A stretch of DNA of 64,000 nt, taken from positions 806,001 through 870,000 of the forward strand of contig JAPEUQ010000006.1 in assembly GCA_027946365.1 (NCBI GenBank), in the 5' to 3' direction. Position 1 is the first letter of the stretch. Every line of letters begins with the position of its first letter. Position numbers and translations under genes: made by a program. The notes under the pieces are model-generated. The model was not told the origin of the DNA. It searched no databases and saw nothing but the letters and a program-made list of their open reading frames with translations. The DNA comes from Kalmusia sp. IMI 367209. Taxonomy: Eukaryota > Ascomycota > Dothideomycetes > Pleosporales > Didymosphaeriaceae. This document shows, piece after piece, positions 23,983 to 35,528 of this stretch.

Positions 23983-25007
23983 GGTATGGTGGGAAGATCC
24001 CTCATACGTCGACGACAGCCATGATGGAATGACGGAAAAGCAAAGACAGCGCAGCTCGCTTGTTTGACCGGACGGCTACCCAAAATACCCCAGGACTTTT
24101 CCGGATAACACTTTGGTGTAAGTCTTGACTGAGTTTCCCTGCACATTTCCTCTCCTATATACCCAGTTCCGTTCGACCAACTCCTGTTCGCTCACTCTCC
24201 GTGGGTCACGATGTGCGGCATTGACATGTTTGTTTTGGAGGTGTCATGTGTTGCGTATTCAGTGTTTATGCCCACATTTTTGTCTAGATTGATACCACTC
24301 TGCACTTGTTTTTCGTCTCATTTTGATACCAATGTCTGTTTGGTTCTGGCTGTCGTTTACACTGGTCTTTTGTCGCGCAATACCCCTGATACCCTGCGTG
24401 CAGCCTTATGAGGTGTGTACGAGCGGCCACTAGGGCACCCTGCACCTAATAATCTGTAATAGAAAAAATGCGTTCTTTTTGGCTACATGATGCATGCTTA
24501 TCGCGACGTGCGGGTCCTGTGGTGATGTCGTGTGTGGAGACGGGAGCTGCCAAATACAGGCGCACGAGGAGTTGGAGGGCGAATCATGGGCGGGCAGACT
24601 CCGCTCCAATTGTGTGGCGCATGACGAGATGTCAAATGCGCTGTCCCGCCCGCCACGACTTGTTCGTATGGATGCATTAGCGGAGGTCTGGATCCAAGGC
24701 TGTGATCACGGAGCGCGGTACAAGACGTCGCTCTTTTCCCTCTATGGAGCGCTCGTACCACTGGTCGTGCTTGCATATTCCCACCTGGGCAGCTCAACCT
24801 GTCAAGTGAAGAGCTTCCCCGCAGTCGCCGCGCACCCTCGCCTCATCATCCCTCCTCCCCATCTCCATTGCTGCTGTCTCTTGGTTTGCGCTCGTATGCG
24901 CGCGCACCGTGGGTTTTAATGTGTATATCGTTGCCATAGCGGGGTCTTTCGCTTGTGTGGTTTTACGCAGTCTACCTAATTTTGCGGGTGACTGAGGCCT
25001 CTGGAAG
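23983..25007. other. 1.0 kb intergenic
   Basis: 3' flank of the PH-domain gene and promoter of the ubiquitin-domain gene. No coding frame is supported. Confidence 0.55.
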
Positions 25008-26231
25008 ATGGTGAGTGAGACATACTACTGCTGCTCGGCTGCTGCGCGAGACAACGAGCTTGCTTTGCCTAGCGAGGCTCCTCAAGCGGTCGACACAACA
25101 GAATGGCAAAAGAGCACGAGGGGGACTCGCTGCTGAGCGTGCTCTATCTTTTTCCGTAGAGGCTGAGCTCAGGGCTACGCAGGCTTCGTCACACAAGTCT
25201 TTCACGTTGCATTGCGCCTGAGTCTGCAACGCACACTTCGTAGCCTTCAGCTAACGCGCACCTAGGGTTGCTGTCTCTCCCGGTCCGACAGCGACGACTC
25301 GCCCTACCCACCTGTCTCCAACCAAGCCGATGCCTCTTCGCGCAACATCACCGCTCCGACCCCACCCCACGCATCCTCCATTTCCTCCCCTCGCGGCTCG
25401 GCCTCGCATCCCACAGCTGAGAACAGGCCTAATCTGCCTCTAAAGCCCCTCGACGCGACGCACCGCTCGAAGCTGCCCAAGACGCTCGCCTCGCCTACCG
25501 TAGGCAGCCATAGGAACCATGTCTCGGCCCTCAGTGACAGCATGAGCAGCCAATGGACGAGGCAGCGGCTAGACAAGGAGAGGAACGACTGGTGGGACAC
25601 GCGGACGACAGGGTCGGGCGAGATATGGAGCGCGTACCGGCTCATGGTGCAGTCTTTACAGCAAGGGGATATCAGGGAGGCGCAGGCGCTGCTGGACGCG
25701 ACCGAGTGCACGTGTCCCAACGGGATGCTCTGGCGTGGCATATTTGACAATCGAGGCGAATGGTACAAGGTGCCTGAGTGGATCGTCTTCGAACCCGAAG
25801 GCTTGGTCGAAGAGGAAGAATTGAAGGACGACGAGGTGGGCAGCGTGGGCGAGGACGAGGATAAAGAGGTCGAGGTCGAGAACCTGGGGGAAGAGGTCAA
25901 GGTGCGGTGTAGGCTTAGTTCTACGGGGAGGGATGTCAGGGTGGATATACGGAGGGGAGAAAGAGTAAGCAGTCTGATTGCGAAACTGAAGGCCAAGGCT
26001 GGGGTAAGTCGATTCCTTCCATTTCACATTTCATGAAGTCAGAAGGAGTGTTGTTGGGTTGTGTAGGTCGCACCGCGAATCATGGACTGACACTGTGCAC
26101 AGCTCAGCCCCTTCGTAACCGTCCGCATCGTCTACGGCGGCAAAATCTTCGACGAGAGCCAGCCTCTCGAATCGCATCCGTACTGGAATTACGACAGCAA
26201 GCACGTCCTCGTCGCAATGGTCAACGAGTAG
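25008..26231 (+). CDS. UBTD1/2-like ubiquitin-domain protein with N-terminal MGCC
   Basis: Exon 1 is only the ATG at 25008-25010, followed by GTGAGT. A 254-nt intron with a CTAAC branch ends at 25265, then exon 2 25266-26003 and exon 3 26103-26231 give about 289 residues. Splicing creates MGCCLSRSDSDDSPYPP, a clear N-myristoylation (Gly2) plus palmitoylation (Cys3/4) signal, so membrane attachment is likely. The middle has the UBTD N-terminal domain (RQRLDKERNDWWDTRTTGSG, then EAQALLDATECTCPNG). The C-terminus is a ubiquitin-like fold, from EVKVRCRLSSTGRDVRVDIR to VTVRIVYGGKIFDESQPLES, without a terminal Gly-Gly, so it is not a conjugated modifier. UBTD proteins bind E2/E3 components. The upstream exon choice rests on the family N-terminus and frame. 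Confidence 0.85.
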
Positions 26232-27658
26232 CCTTCGGCTGGCTACTTCTTCACGCCCCAATTCCTCGGCTTGGCTGCCACAGCTCAAGCCGTCGCTTCT
26301 CCTTCTTCTTCCATCGCCATACTCAATCTCGTCTCTACCACGCTCTTATAATAGCATCCACCACAGCTCCGCATTCGTCTTTTTCTGCCAGAAGAGCAAT
26401 TTCGCCACTTCGCGCATGCTCGTACGCCGCCATCATCATCATCATCGCCATCACTAATATTTGTCAGTCTGTCTGTCGGCTCCGGTTTAGAGATACCCCC
26501 TTTTTTTTCTTTATTCTTTATTCTCGTATCGCACGGCGCTGGGGACGGCACGGGACGGCACATGGGACTGGATCGGACAGGATCTTGTAATTAAGAGAGG
26601 AGCTGCCAATCAAGGCATATTGCTGCTGTTTCGGCTCAGTAATATATCTGTAGTCATTTCATGTTTCCTGCCACTACCTAAGTGCCAGTGTCTGCCGTGC
26701 GGTGCGTGTCTTTTTAGTGCTACCGAGCAAGTTGCGTCAGAGGACTGCGGAAGCCCAGCTAGCTCTTGTGGTCGCTTACTTCCAAGAGAGGAGATAATAT
26801 GAGGATACTCTCAGTCTCTATGTCTATCTGTCTGCTGATCAAGCCGTGAAAGGTCCAATATCCAGGCATTTATCCTGCACCAACAAAGGAAAAGCAAAGA
26901 CACAGCGCTGATACACGGTAAAGAGCCTGAAGGAGAACACCAGTACGAGCTCAAGGCTATCCAGATTAAATGCCACGCTATAAGCGAGCGAGCAAAGACT
27001 ACGCACAATCTGCAACTACACCACCCGCTATCCCAAACCCTCCGCTCAATAATTCCCATACCATAAAATAATCTGATCTCCATCTACTCCTTACGATACA
27101 CAATAGGGCACTTACCTAGCCGATTCATCCTTAACCTTTTTCTCATCACTTGCGGTTCTCTTCCCCCTTTTCTCAGCACCAGCCACAGAAACGAGCACAG
27201 TCGGCGAATTCCCTGTCTTCACGAAGCTCAGCATCTACATATCGAGCTTCACATAGCGCTTACAGACCTTTTTGAATGGACGTGGAGATGTAGCACGCGT
27301 AAACCTTTTCGTAGACATTTACTCTGTTATCAGCAGGTTTCCATTTTGGGGGTAGTATACTTTGCATGTCGAAGATGCCATTTACGTGCATCCGAACCGC
27401 TCTGAATCGTACGCATGCGAGGCTCAGGATGTTGATCTACGGCAGTCGAAACCGATCTCTCTCTCGTGGGCCGACCGTACGTTGCCGTGAGAGGCTGGGC
27501 AGTCTGTTTTGGTTGAGATGTAGGGGCTAGTGGATGTAGAGACCCCCAGGCGGCGGATGAGAGTGTTTTAGTACTAACAGTTGAGGCAATCCTTCGAGAT
27601 GAAGCCGAAGTCTGTGATGGTCTGTGCCGAGGCGAGGCGAGGGGTTCTGAGCTGTGGG
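26232..27658. other. 1.4 kb intergenic
   Basis: Convergent spacer between the ubiquitin-domain gene and the minus-strand gene ending at 27659. It has an ATC repeat near 26432-26447 and only short, unsupported frames. Confidence 0.55.
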
Positions 27659-28708
27659 TTATTTGTCTGATTTAGATGAGCGACCACCCCTTTGCGAGAC
27701 GATAGGACCATGTGGGGAGTGGTTCTGTCTGGCCCTGGGATTACTCGCTTGTTCCATTGTCGAGTTGTGATGAATTGGTCCTTTGAACCTAGAGAGCGGT
27801 TGATATGGAGTGTCGTCTCGTTGATCCTGGGTTTGACTTCGCGGCCGAGGTGCGGAAAGAGTGGCTATACGTGCTGGGTTGGTGGGATTCGCCAGGCGGT
27901 AGCGACGCATTGTGAAGAGTGCGCGTGAATTGGCAATAGGAATAGGAGCAGGAATCTTGCTCTTCCTTCCTTGTTGCGACACTGATCTGTCAGGCACTGT
28001 CATGCTCTCATACCCGAAGTCGAGAGACCTCGGTCGATAGGGATCGCGCGTCGAAAAGTGTCTAAACGAATTGGCAATGGGGCTAGGGAGTCTGCTTCTC
28101 AGCCTCCTCGGTGAATTCGACATGGAGTTCACCCACGCTGTTGTCCTATCCGGGGCAGCTAAGGATTCCGAAAGCCGCGTAATATGTAAGGTCGCCATGC
28201 TCAACGCTACAGTGGTTGGATCAGTGCTGTCTTGTCCCACAGTATTCGACCCAAGCGTGCGCATCTCTTGCCCATTCAAGCTATCGGGTTCAACGTCAGT
28301 GCGAAAAGGCAGTGGATCCGTTTGCGTGTGGGATTGAGGGAACGCGCTATCAGTGTCGCTCTCCCGTGAAGGTTGTGTAAATTTCAGTGTTGGGTGTGTT
28401 GTACCGTTCGCAAAGATCCGGTTACTCAAAGTATTCTCGTGGGTAGGAGACTGTGCATTATTCGAAGTGACAGTGATAGTTTGTTTTTGACAATATACCA
28501 CGTGTGCATTGGTCGAGTGGCTGGGAGCTGCTACACTATTCGGAGCGACCGTATTCGTAGGCCTCTGTTCATCCGCCACGGGTGTACCTTTTGCTGGTGC
28601 GTCATTCTCCCCTCTCGAGTCCTCAGTCCTACAGAGTGACATTGACCCCTTCATGCTGCCGATAAGTACTAGTTCCAACGATGTAGAGATAATGATGGAC
28701 GATAACAC
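27659..28708 (-). CDS. Protein of unknown function, disordered, 349 residues
   Basis: One uninterrupted minus-strand frame of 349 codons, too long for chance at this base composition, with ATG at 28708. A short hydrophobic stretch at the N-terminus (SSIIISTSLELVLIG) could be a signal anchor. The rest is Ser/Thr/Pro/Arg/Asn-rich and looks disordered. Two related segments are visible, SRLPSPIANSFRHFSTRDPY and the later IPAPIPIANSRALFTMRRYR, each giving IANS plus an aromatic/basic run; this suggests an internal duplication of about 45 residues. No domain is recognised and no intron is needed. It is convergent with the ubiquitin-domain gene and downstream of the SulP gene on the same strand. Confidence 0.55.
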   Translation of the reverse strand: MLSSIIISTSLELVLIGSMKGSMSLCRTEDSRGENDAPAKGTPVADEQRPTNTVAPNSVAAPSHSTNAHVVYCQKQTITVTSNNAQSPTHENTLSNRIFANGTTHPTLKFTQPSRESDTDSAFPQSHTQTDPLPFRTDVEPDSLNGQEMRTLGSNTVGQDSTDPTTVALSMATLHITRLSESLAAPDRTTAWVNSMSNSPRRLRSRLPSPIANSFRHFSTRDPYRPRSLDFGYESMTVPDRSVSQQGRKSKIPAPIPIANSRALFTMRRYRLANPTNPARIATLSAPRPRSQTQDQRDDTPYQPLSRFKGPIHHNSTMEQASNPRARQNHSPHGPIVSQRGGRSSKSDK

Positions 28709-29247
28709 GAGCGAGTGATAGTGGTGATGAAAAGTGATGGTGGGGTGGTGAGTGTAGAAAGATGCCCTGTCGTAGTGTTTGCTTTAGCCGTAACTCATAG
28801 TGAGTTGTGCCTGCTCCTTCAAATGAAAGAAGGAAGGACACCGTGTGCCGGAGAAGGAAACTAGAATGAGATGCTTCCTACTGAACTGAAAAAAAGAAAG
28901 ACAGCACGATGGCGAGGTGATTGGACAAGCGCAAAAGGCAGTACAAAATGCCATAGTTTAAAGCCTACGGACTCATTGTAGGCTGAAGTACTTCGTAAGA
29001 CACAACGTAGCCTCCTAATTCTGGCCTGGAGCTGTACATGACCAGAAGAATCTCCAAACATATTTGACTTTGAAACGTCAATATTCTCCATTTCCAAGAG
29101 CCCCATGCTATCCCGTTGAGGCAGACAACTACTATGCAAAATGGTATACAACACACAGGCACGCTACGCTTACCATGCAAATCAAGAATTGTAAGCCAAC
29201 ACAGCCACGCTTACGATGCAGTGACAAGCACATATCTATTGCAACCA
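28709..29247. other. Intergenic 0.5 kb
   Basis: Promoter of the unknown gene and 3' flank of the SulP transporter gene, both minus strand. No gene seen. Confidence 0.55.
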
Positions 29248-32200
29248 TTAGCTCCATGACCGAGAAAGTAGACGGGGTCCAAATGCGTACGATGTTATAG
29301 CATCCATGCGCTCCTTGGTGAGCTTCAGCCCGACCTTCAAGAGTTCCGCAGCAACATCACTGTTTTTCTGCTCGAGCTCCTTGTACTTGGCACGCGTCAG
29401 AAGCCAAGTGACAGAGTCTTCTTCTGCTGCTACAGTCTAATCATCGTCAGTGAGCCGTAAAAGCATATAGGGTCAAGACCTACTCCTGTGCGATCAGTCT
29501 CCGAGAAGAACGGGAGCTCGCCGCAAGTGGTACCAGGCATGATGTTTTCACTGAAGTTGCCTTGCTCGAATGAGTAGTCCGCTCGAAGGCGACCTTTTTC
29601 CACCACGAAGAAGCCATCTGGCTCATCGCCTCGCGAATACAAAACAGTTCCTCTGGAGTGCTCCCTTCGTTCAAAGTAAGGAGCGACCATGTGCCAAAAA
29701 TCTTCATTCTTGGAGGACACATCTTCGAAAGTCTGCAATATGATCTTGGTGGGCTGGGAAAAGTTCTTCCACTTGGATGGAAAGTTTAATGTACCTTCTT
29801 GATCGCTATTGCTTGATGAGATCGTCGCGCTGCCGTGCTCACGGAATGTTGTAGTAGCGGCTAGATACTGCGCGCCGCGGCGGGGGGATGAGAATTCTGG
29901 GAGGATTGGGTTGGTTCCGAAAGGTGGTGAAGGTGAGGGGTCCCAAGTCTCATCGCTATGAGTGGACCCATTGATAGACTTTGGCGGCGTCCGCTGTCGT
30001 GTGGGTTGTGGTGAGTTGCAGTGCTGGTAAAAGATCTCCAATAACTCGTTCTCGCAGCTTTCCAACGCCGTATTCAGATCCTCAAAGACCTGCGGTGGTG
30101 GGCATTCCAGACTTGCCGTTTCAGTGTCCAGCAACCCTACGTTTTGAAGGGCTTGGCCAACTCTATTGGCAAAAGAGATACCAGAAATTATCATCTTGAC
30201 ATTCTTTCGATTGAGAAGACGGTTGATACGCTGAAATCCTTCAGTGCTGGAGAAGTCGACGTCTGTGACATGGGAAAAGTCGACAACAATGAAACTAAGT
30301 GGCTGTTCCTCGAAGCTTTTCTCATCGATGAGGGACCGCATGTACTCTTCGACAGAGACAATAGTACCGAAGAAGAGGAAGCCTGTCAGCTTTATGACTC
30401 GGATCTGGCCGCGGACTTTGCTGAGATACCGCACATCGCTGCGGGGACGGCGCACAGTGGATGCTGCCACTTCTCCGGAGTATGTTGCTCTAATCGCAGG
30501 TACGCGAGAGGACTGGACTACATAGCTTAGACAGGCTAAGACAATTCCAGCGAAGATACCAATGACAAAGTCGTAGACCCCCATGATCAAGACGATGGCT
30601 AAGACAGTGAAGTACTCAAGTCTTTGTAGCCTACCAAAAACGTCCCAAACAGCCTCTTTCATAAGCTGGATGCCGAGCAGGAAAATCAAGGCGCCAACCA
30701 GGCAGACAGGAATGAAACCTATCATAGCTGGTCCGGCCATCCAAACCGCAGTGGTAGCCACTGCTAGCAGTACACCAGCAGCGCGACTATCACCCCCATT
30801 GTTGATGAACATGATGCTGTTAGCATATACTAGGTAGTTTTGGATGCTGCCAACACATCCAGATAGAGTATTCGAGATACCGTGTGCGATCAATTCGCGG
30901 TTCACGTCGATGGCATCTTCTTTGACCGCAGCTCCAAGGGCCGGCACGTTGATAGGAACATGGATAATACCGAAGAAGGAGAGTGCGAACATGGTCGGGA
31001 TCGTGCTTGCAAGTGCTGCTCCGTCAATCTGGCTAAATCCTAGGCACGTTAACATGATGTTCTGTACTGAACAATCTCAAACTCACTGAAATATGAGTAG
31101 AACCTGTAGAAAGGCACGCCTGCTTCCGGCTTTTCGAATATCCAGCCAGAGTCGCGTAATACCTCGAGGTCTAGTTTGAGGATAGCCTTCACAACGATGT
31201 AAAACGTCGCAAAGACAACGATGAAGAATCCGGGGAGAAGAAAGGGACTCTTGAACCGTCTTTCTAGACCCATGATAATGAGTGAAAGGGCTAGGGGTAG
31301 TACCCAAAGGTAGACGGTGTCGTGCGAAAAGAGTTTGTGTAGAGTGTCCAGATCATAATTCAAGTTCCCTTCCAATCTTGCCGACACTTCGACACCGGTC
31401 ATAACTAAGAAAAACCCTACTCCTCCTATACATCCGATTAATATATGCTGAGGAAAGAAACTGACGAGATTGCCAAGCTTAAAAGTTCCCAGACCGAGAA
31501 AGATCATGCCAGTGATGATAGAGCTGAGACAGTACGCAACGATTGTAGTCGCGATGATTGACTCGGCACTCGCTCCTTTCATTCTTTCCATTATGGAATA
31601 CGCCATCCGGTGGAAAAAGGGCACCACTTCGATCATCTCGGACCCTACGCCGCCTCTGAAGATTGATAGTCCTAGCGAGTAACATAATTGTGAGACAATG
31701 CAGCTGACGAAGAAGATGGATATGCCGTCGGGCCCCGTCTGACTGAAGACAGGACTTCCTAGCGGGAAAAGAATATAGCCGTATGACAAGGCATCCAAGA
31801 TGTTTAGCAGAAGCCCAAGGAATACCGCTGAGCTCATCTGCAGACTGGCAGTGACCCCCGCATATACTGCATCCTTGGTGTAGTTCTTCGGGTTGGTCAC
31901 GGAGCGTCCAACGTGAGCTAAGTGTTCCCGGCTAGCGGAGAGTGAATCCACGAAACGCGTCTTGAGATTGTCGGCGCGCGAGGATGTGGCAGGAACGGCA
32001 GATGCTTTGTGCCGTGTTTGAGAGTCTACTCGTGAGAGTCTGGGCTTGGGCAACAGCGGTGTCTCCTCTGTATCCTGAATTACCACCTCCGGAAGGATGT
32101 CTTTGCGGCCATCGTGGGCCGGAGAGCCGAGGCTTGGAAAGCGACTGCTTAAACGGCGGTCGGCTGGACCAATGACAGTTTCGGGCGATACGGATGTGCT

Positions 32201-32662
32201 TTCCCTCTCTTCTACTATGACATCTGAGCCTGCTGAATCCAGAGACAACCTCCCCTCAATATCGATTGGTACTGTCGGCCTGCTAGCAATGGACTCGTTG
32301 GCCACGCTGCTTGCTCTCCTCCGAGGGCTGTGGTATGCCGCAGAATCAAGCGCATAGGAAGCAAGCTCTTGGGTACGCTCGCGAACGCCTTGCGAAGAGT
32401 ACTGGGGGTTGTCCGTGACCGAATGCGACGTTTGGTGGGCGAAGGATCGGATTGGATTGCGCTGGTTGTACGAGCTGGAGAGGGTGTGGGACACGTTGGA
32501 CGATGCCCTCATAGGACGCGACCGAGGAATGGTGTTCGAGCCGTAGTCTGTCGATTGGTTATCGCTCGCGAGCTCAGCATCGCTGACATAGTCGTTCGTG
32601 AACGGGAGCTGTTGTTGTGACGAGTCCGAATCTCTGCGCCATGGCAGAAGACGCGACGGCAT
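29248..32662 (-). CDS. SulP-family transporter with STAS and cyclic-nucleotide-binding-like domains (Vsb1/YGR125W type)
   Basis: Minus strand, exons 32662-31087, 31039-29484 and 29436-29248, about 1106 residues, close to the length of yeast YGR125W. A ~250-residue Ser-rich cytosolic N-terminus is followed by the SulP membrane domain, which includes YAGVTASLQMSSAVFLGLLL, FALSFFGIIHVPINVPALGA and LSGCVGSIQNYLVYANSIMF. A STAS domain follows (VRGQIRVIKLTGFLFFGTIV through VVDFSHVTDVDFSSTEGFQR). The C-terminus is CRP-like (RGTVLYSRGDEPDGFFVVEK, GTTCGELPFFSETDRTG), completed only by the last exon. The yeast relative sits in the vacuolar membrane and affects storage of basic amino acids; the transported ion here is not shown by sequence. 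The intron at 29485 interrupts the CRP domain. Confidence 0.92.
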
Positions 32663-33982
32663 CTTGCCGCTAGGATCTAGAGAGAGCGTAGGAGCTCAGC
32701 GGGCATTTCAAAAGGAAGACGTGACGTCTATAGAGCGTCCAGCTAGCGAGGCGTAGATCGCGATTGATAACGGCGTGGGTAGCACGTTATAGCTTCAATA
32801 ATAATAGCGGGTCCAAGGAAGTTGATAAGCTACGGCCAATTGTCCAGAAAACCCTCTCTGTGGCTGCAGAGGTCCCCGCAGGGACATGAGTTGGCTAGGA
32901 TATCGGTGGGTCCGGCTTGCGGAGGCCATATTGTGAAATTTTTGCTGGAATGTTTCCGTCGCATACGTGCTTCACTGCGCTAACGTCATTGCCAAGCCCC
33001 TCTTTCCAGCCCTACAGCAATTGATTTTTCGAACTAGGGGTATCAATTGGCGCCCACGGACGGTGTGAAGTAGCACCAAGTAAAGCACTCAGGGGTTCAT
33101 AGTCATGGCGACGAATTGCATCACATTTGGCAAGAATGAGCAAGCCATGTGCACTACAAACCTTCACCATCGCAGCATTCTAGACTCGCATGCTGTTGTT
33201 GGGTGCATTAGCCGCGGCACTGCAGAGCAGCTCGGCAAATCATGAACGCCGGCGCGCGTTCATGCAGGTAGGCCCCTCGCGGATGCTGCCGCTGGTCAGG
33301 AGCTCTGCTGATCTTCAAGGCTGGTTGGAGTCTTGGTTAACACGCGACGACCCACACCGGACGCGAAACTCCATCATGCCCCAACGGTACAGTATCAGTA
33401 AAATAGTCTATGAACATATGATGGACTAGTTGATACAAAATGCTTGCAATAGATGGATATTGCCCGGGCTATGTCTTAGGATTGTGTGAGAAATAAAACC
33501 ACAGTGACAATTATGAAAGACAAACTAACTCTTCACCATGTTGCCGCTCCACGTCTGTATGATCCACTTTGGTCATCGTATTACCTACCATCTTTGTCTG
33601 AATTGGCCCTCTCCTACCGCCCCCGCGAAACGCCATACAAGGTCTGTGCGTTATTCGACTTCTCCGCATGTTGTGTGACATTTTCATGAGGCGTGGTCTT
33701 CAGACTGAGCTTCGGCTGACAGACCCGCAGCTCCGCCCCACCCCCCACGGCGGCAACATTCTTGATGACCCACTCGACGAGCCTCTCCTCCAGGGCATCC
33801 ACTTTCTGATTAGCTGGCTGTGTAACTCATCCCGAAGGTCGGATGATGGCGCAACATGCCGATGCCGGCAGAAGATGCTGCATGCGGAACAACAATCGCC
33901 AAGGTACGCTCGCATCAAGTTATTCTACCTAGACGATCCCGGGAATAATGCTCTCTGGTGCTGTTTTGCACACAGAGCAGGA
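32663..33982. other. 1.3 kb intergenic
   Basis: Promoter of the SulP gene and 3' flank of Psf1. On the minus strand at 33802-33614 a short frame reads MDALEERLVEWVIKN and can be extended upstream to an AG, but no start exon or family was found. A 492-nt plus-strand frame at 33668-34159 runs antisense into Psf1 and is taken as chance. Confidence 0.5.
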
Positions 33983-34724
33983 TCAGCTGAGCCTCTGGAG
34001 GTAGCCTTGGGCAATCAGACGCTCTACGTCTCCTTGGCGTACATAGAATTGACTGTTCTTGGTCAAGGTAATGGCGCTGAGCCGGTCAGCCTTGAAACCA
34101 TAATGCATCAACGCAAAGCACGTACCCGTATTCCGTCTGTATCTCGCCAGCGTCTTTGAGCACGCGCACATCGATAAACAGGTCCTTCGGCGGTTCGAGG
34201 TTGCCTGTAAGATCAATGTCTGTCCACTGCCCCTTGTACGCAGCCAGTAAGTCGCTATACTGCCGCACATATTCTTCCTCCTCCGGACTTAAACTGCTCG
34301 AGGAGCCATCGGTGCCCATAGACGTGCCCTCCCCTGCAAGTTTGTTGGTCTGCTGCTGTTGCCGCTCAAGCACGTCAATGCCGCTCCAACACATCTCTTC
34401 CAGTTTGTCGGTCCGTACCCGGTGGTATGCGAGCAGGCAGCGCTTGTTCCTCCTCATGCATAGATGATTGACCAGCAGTGCACACGCAGTAGCGGGCTCA
34501 GTGGATGGGTTGAACGACCCCGCAAAGGGCTCGAGGATTGTCGCGACGTCTTTATCCAAATCGCGTACTTCGCGGGTAACGGCCCGCACCAGCTCGGTTT
34601 GATAAGGTGGTAAGTGGGCAAGCGATTGTGTGCGTTTGGCGTGTTGTACCTGTTGCACGTCAGTGGGACACATCGAGTCGCCGTGCGGCGTGGATACCAA
34701 TTTGTTTCCGATTTCTCCATACAT
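33983..34724 (-). CDS. PSF1: DNA replication complex GINS subunit Psf1
   Basis: Minus strand, exons 34724-34126 and 34076-33983 with a 49-nt GTACGT...CAG intron, about 230 residues. It starts MYGEIGNKLV. The family core NHLCMRRNKRCLLAYHRVRTDKLEEMCW aligns with the conserved LRNRRC...AYLYDR block, and LTGNLEPPKDLFIDVRVLKD aligns with the PPKSLYIEVR segment. The second exon supplies the C-terminal B domain AITLTKNSQFYVRQGDVERL and ends YLQRLS. Psf1 is a subunit of the GINS tetramer of the CMG helicase, needed for replication initiation and fork progression. A Gln/Ser-rich insert (ERQQQQTNKLAGEGTSMGTD) makes it longer than the animal protein. Confidence 0.93.
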
Positions 34725-35528
34725 GCCGAACGACGGGGGTCGTAAACGATTGCCAGATCTACCGACGTATAGAAGTGCTGCTCGGGCGGTCGTTCATTAC
34801 AAAATCGTGTCTTTAGTCCAGGCTGGTTTCTTGTGCGTGTTCAGTCTTTGCACTTGACGGGCAGGCGCGTCTCACCGCGTCCGCCCCACCTGCTTCATTA
34901 AGCTGGCCCGTGCGAGTCCAACAGTCCAACGCTTAAAGACGATTCAGGCTTCATCCCTTTCGCCACCTCTATGGCTTTGTTGTAGAATTATCGTATGAAT
35001 CATTCCACAATTTGCATTCTCCTCACTTTCTTGATCCGTGAGCCCCGAGCGCGCTCTCTTCCTTCTTGACTGACGCCCTCAAGAAGGCTCGGTTGACAAT
35101 GTCTTTGCTGTCCGCCTTCCTAAAGCCAAAGACACATCCAAAGCCTATACGCGTCAAATATGGTGTCACTTCTGCTACATCGTATGGTCAGATACGTCGG
35201 GATACTCTCTTTTCTCATCATGATCAGTGGCCACCTGCTGGCACTAATGGAGCTACACACACGGCGCATGGGAAGCAATTCACTTCCACATACAACAGGT
35301 CGCACCAGAACAAGCCGACAAAACCTCAGCATGTTTCATAATCGATCTATTCAATATATGACAAACGTATGGATTGCAACAAAGAAACGATGCAAGAAAG
35401 CCAAACTACCAACCAGCTTTCGGACGACGGGTATATCTTTTACCCCTTGAACGCCATATTGAGCAGCCCCGAACACTCCTTTGTACAGACAACTCTTCCA
35501 TTGGACCTGCTCTCCTCCTAGCGGGTTG
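34725..35528. other. 0.8 kb intergenic
   Basis: Promoter of Psf1 and 3' flank of the HMG-box gene. A 91-codon plus frame from 35066 lacks an ATG start and family similarity. Confidence 0.5.

Noticed and set aside
22552..24146. Several 140-310-codon minus frames
   Set aside because: Antisense shadows of the biased-codon PH-domain gene.
33614..33802. Minus-strand frame with MDALEERLVEWVIKN
   Set aside because: Helix-like but no start exon, family or clear splice partner could be found; kept only as a note in the spacer entry.
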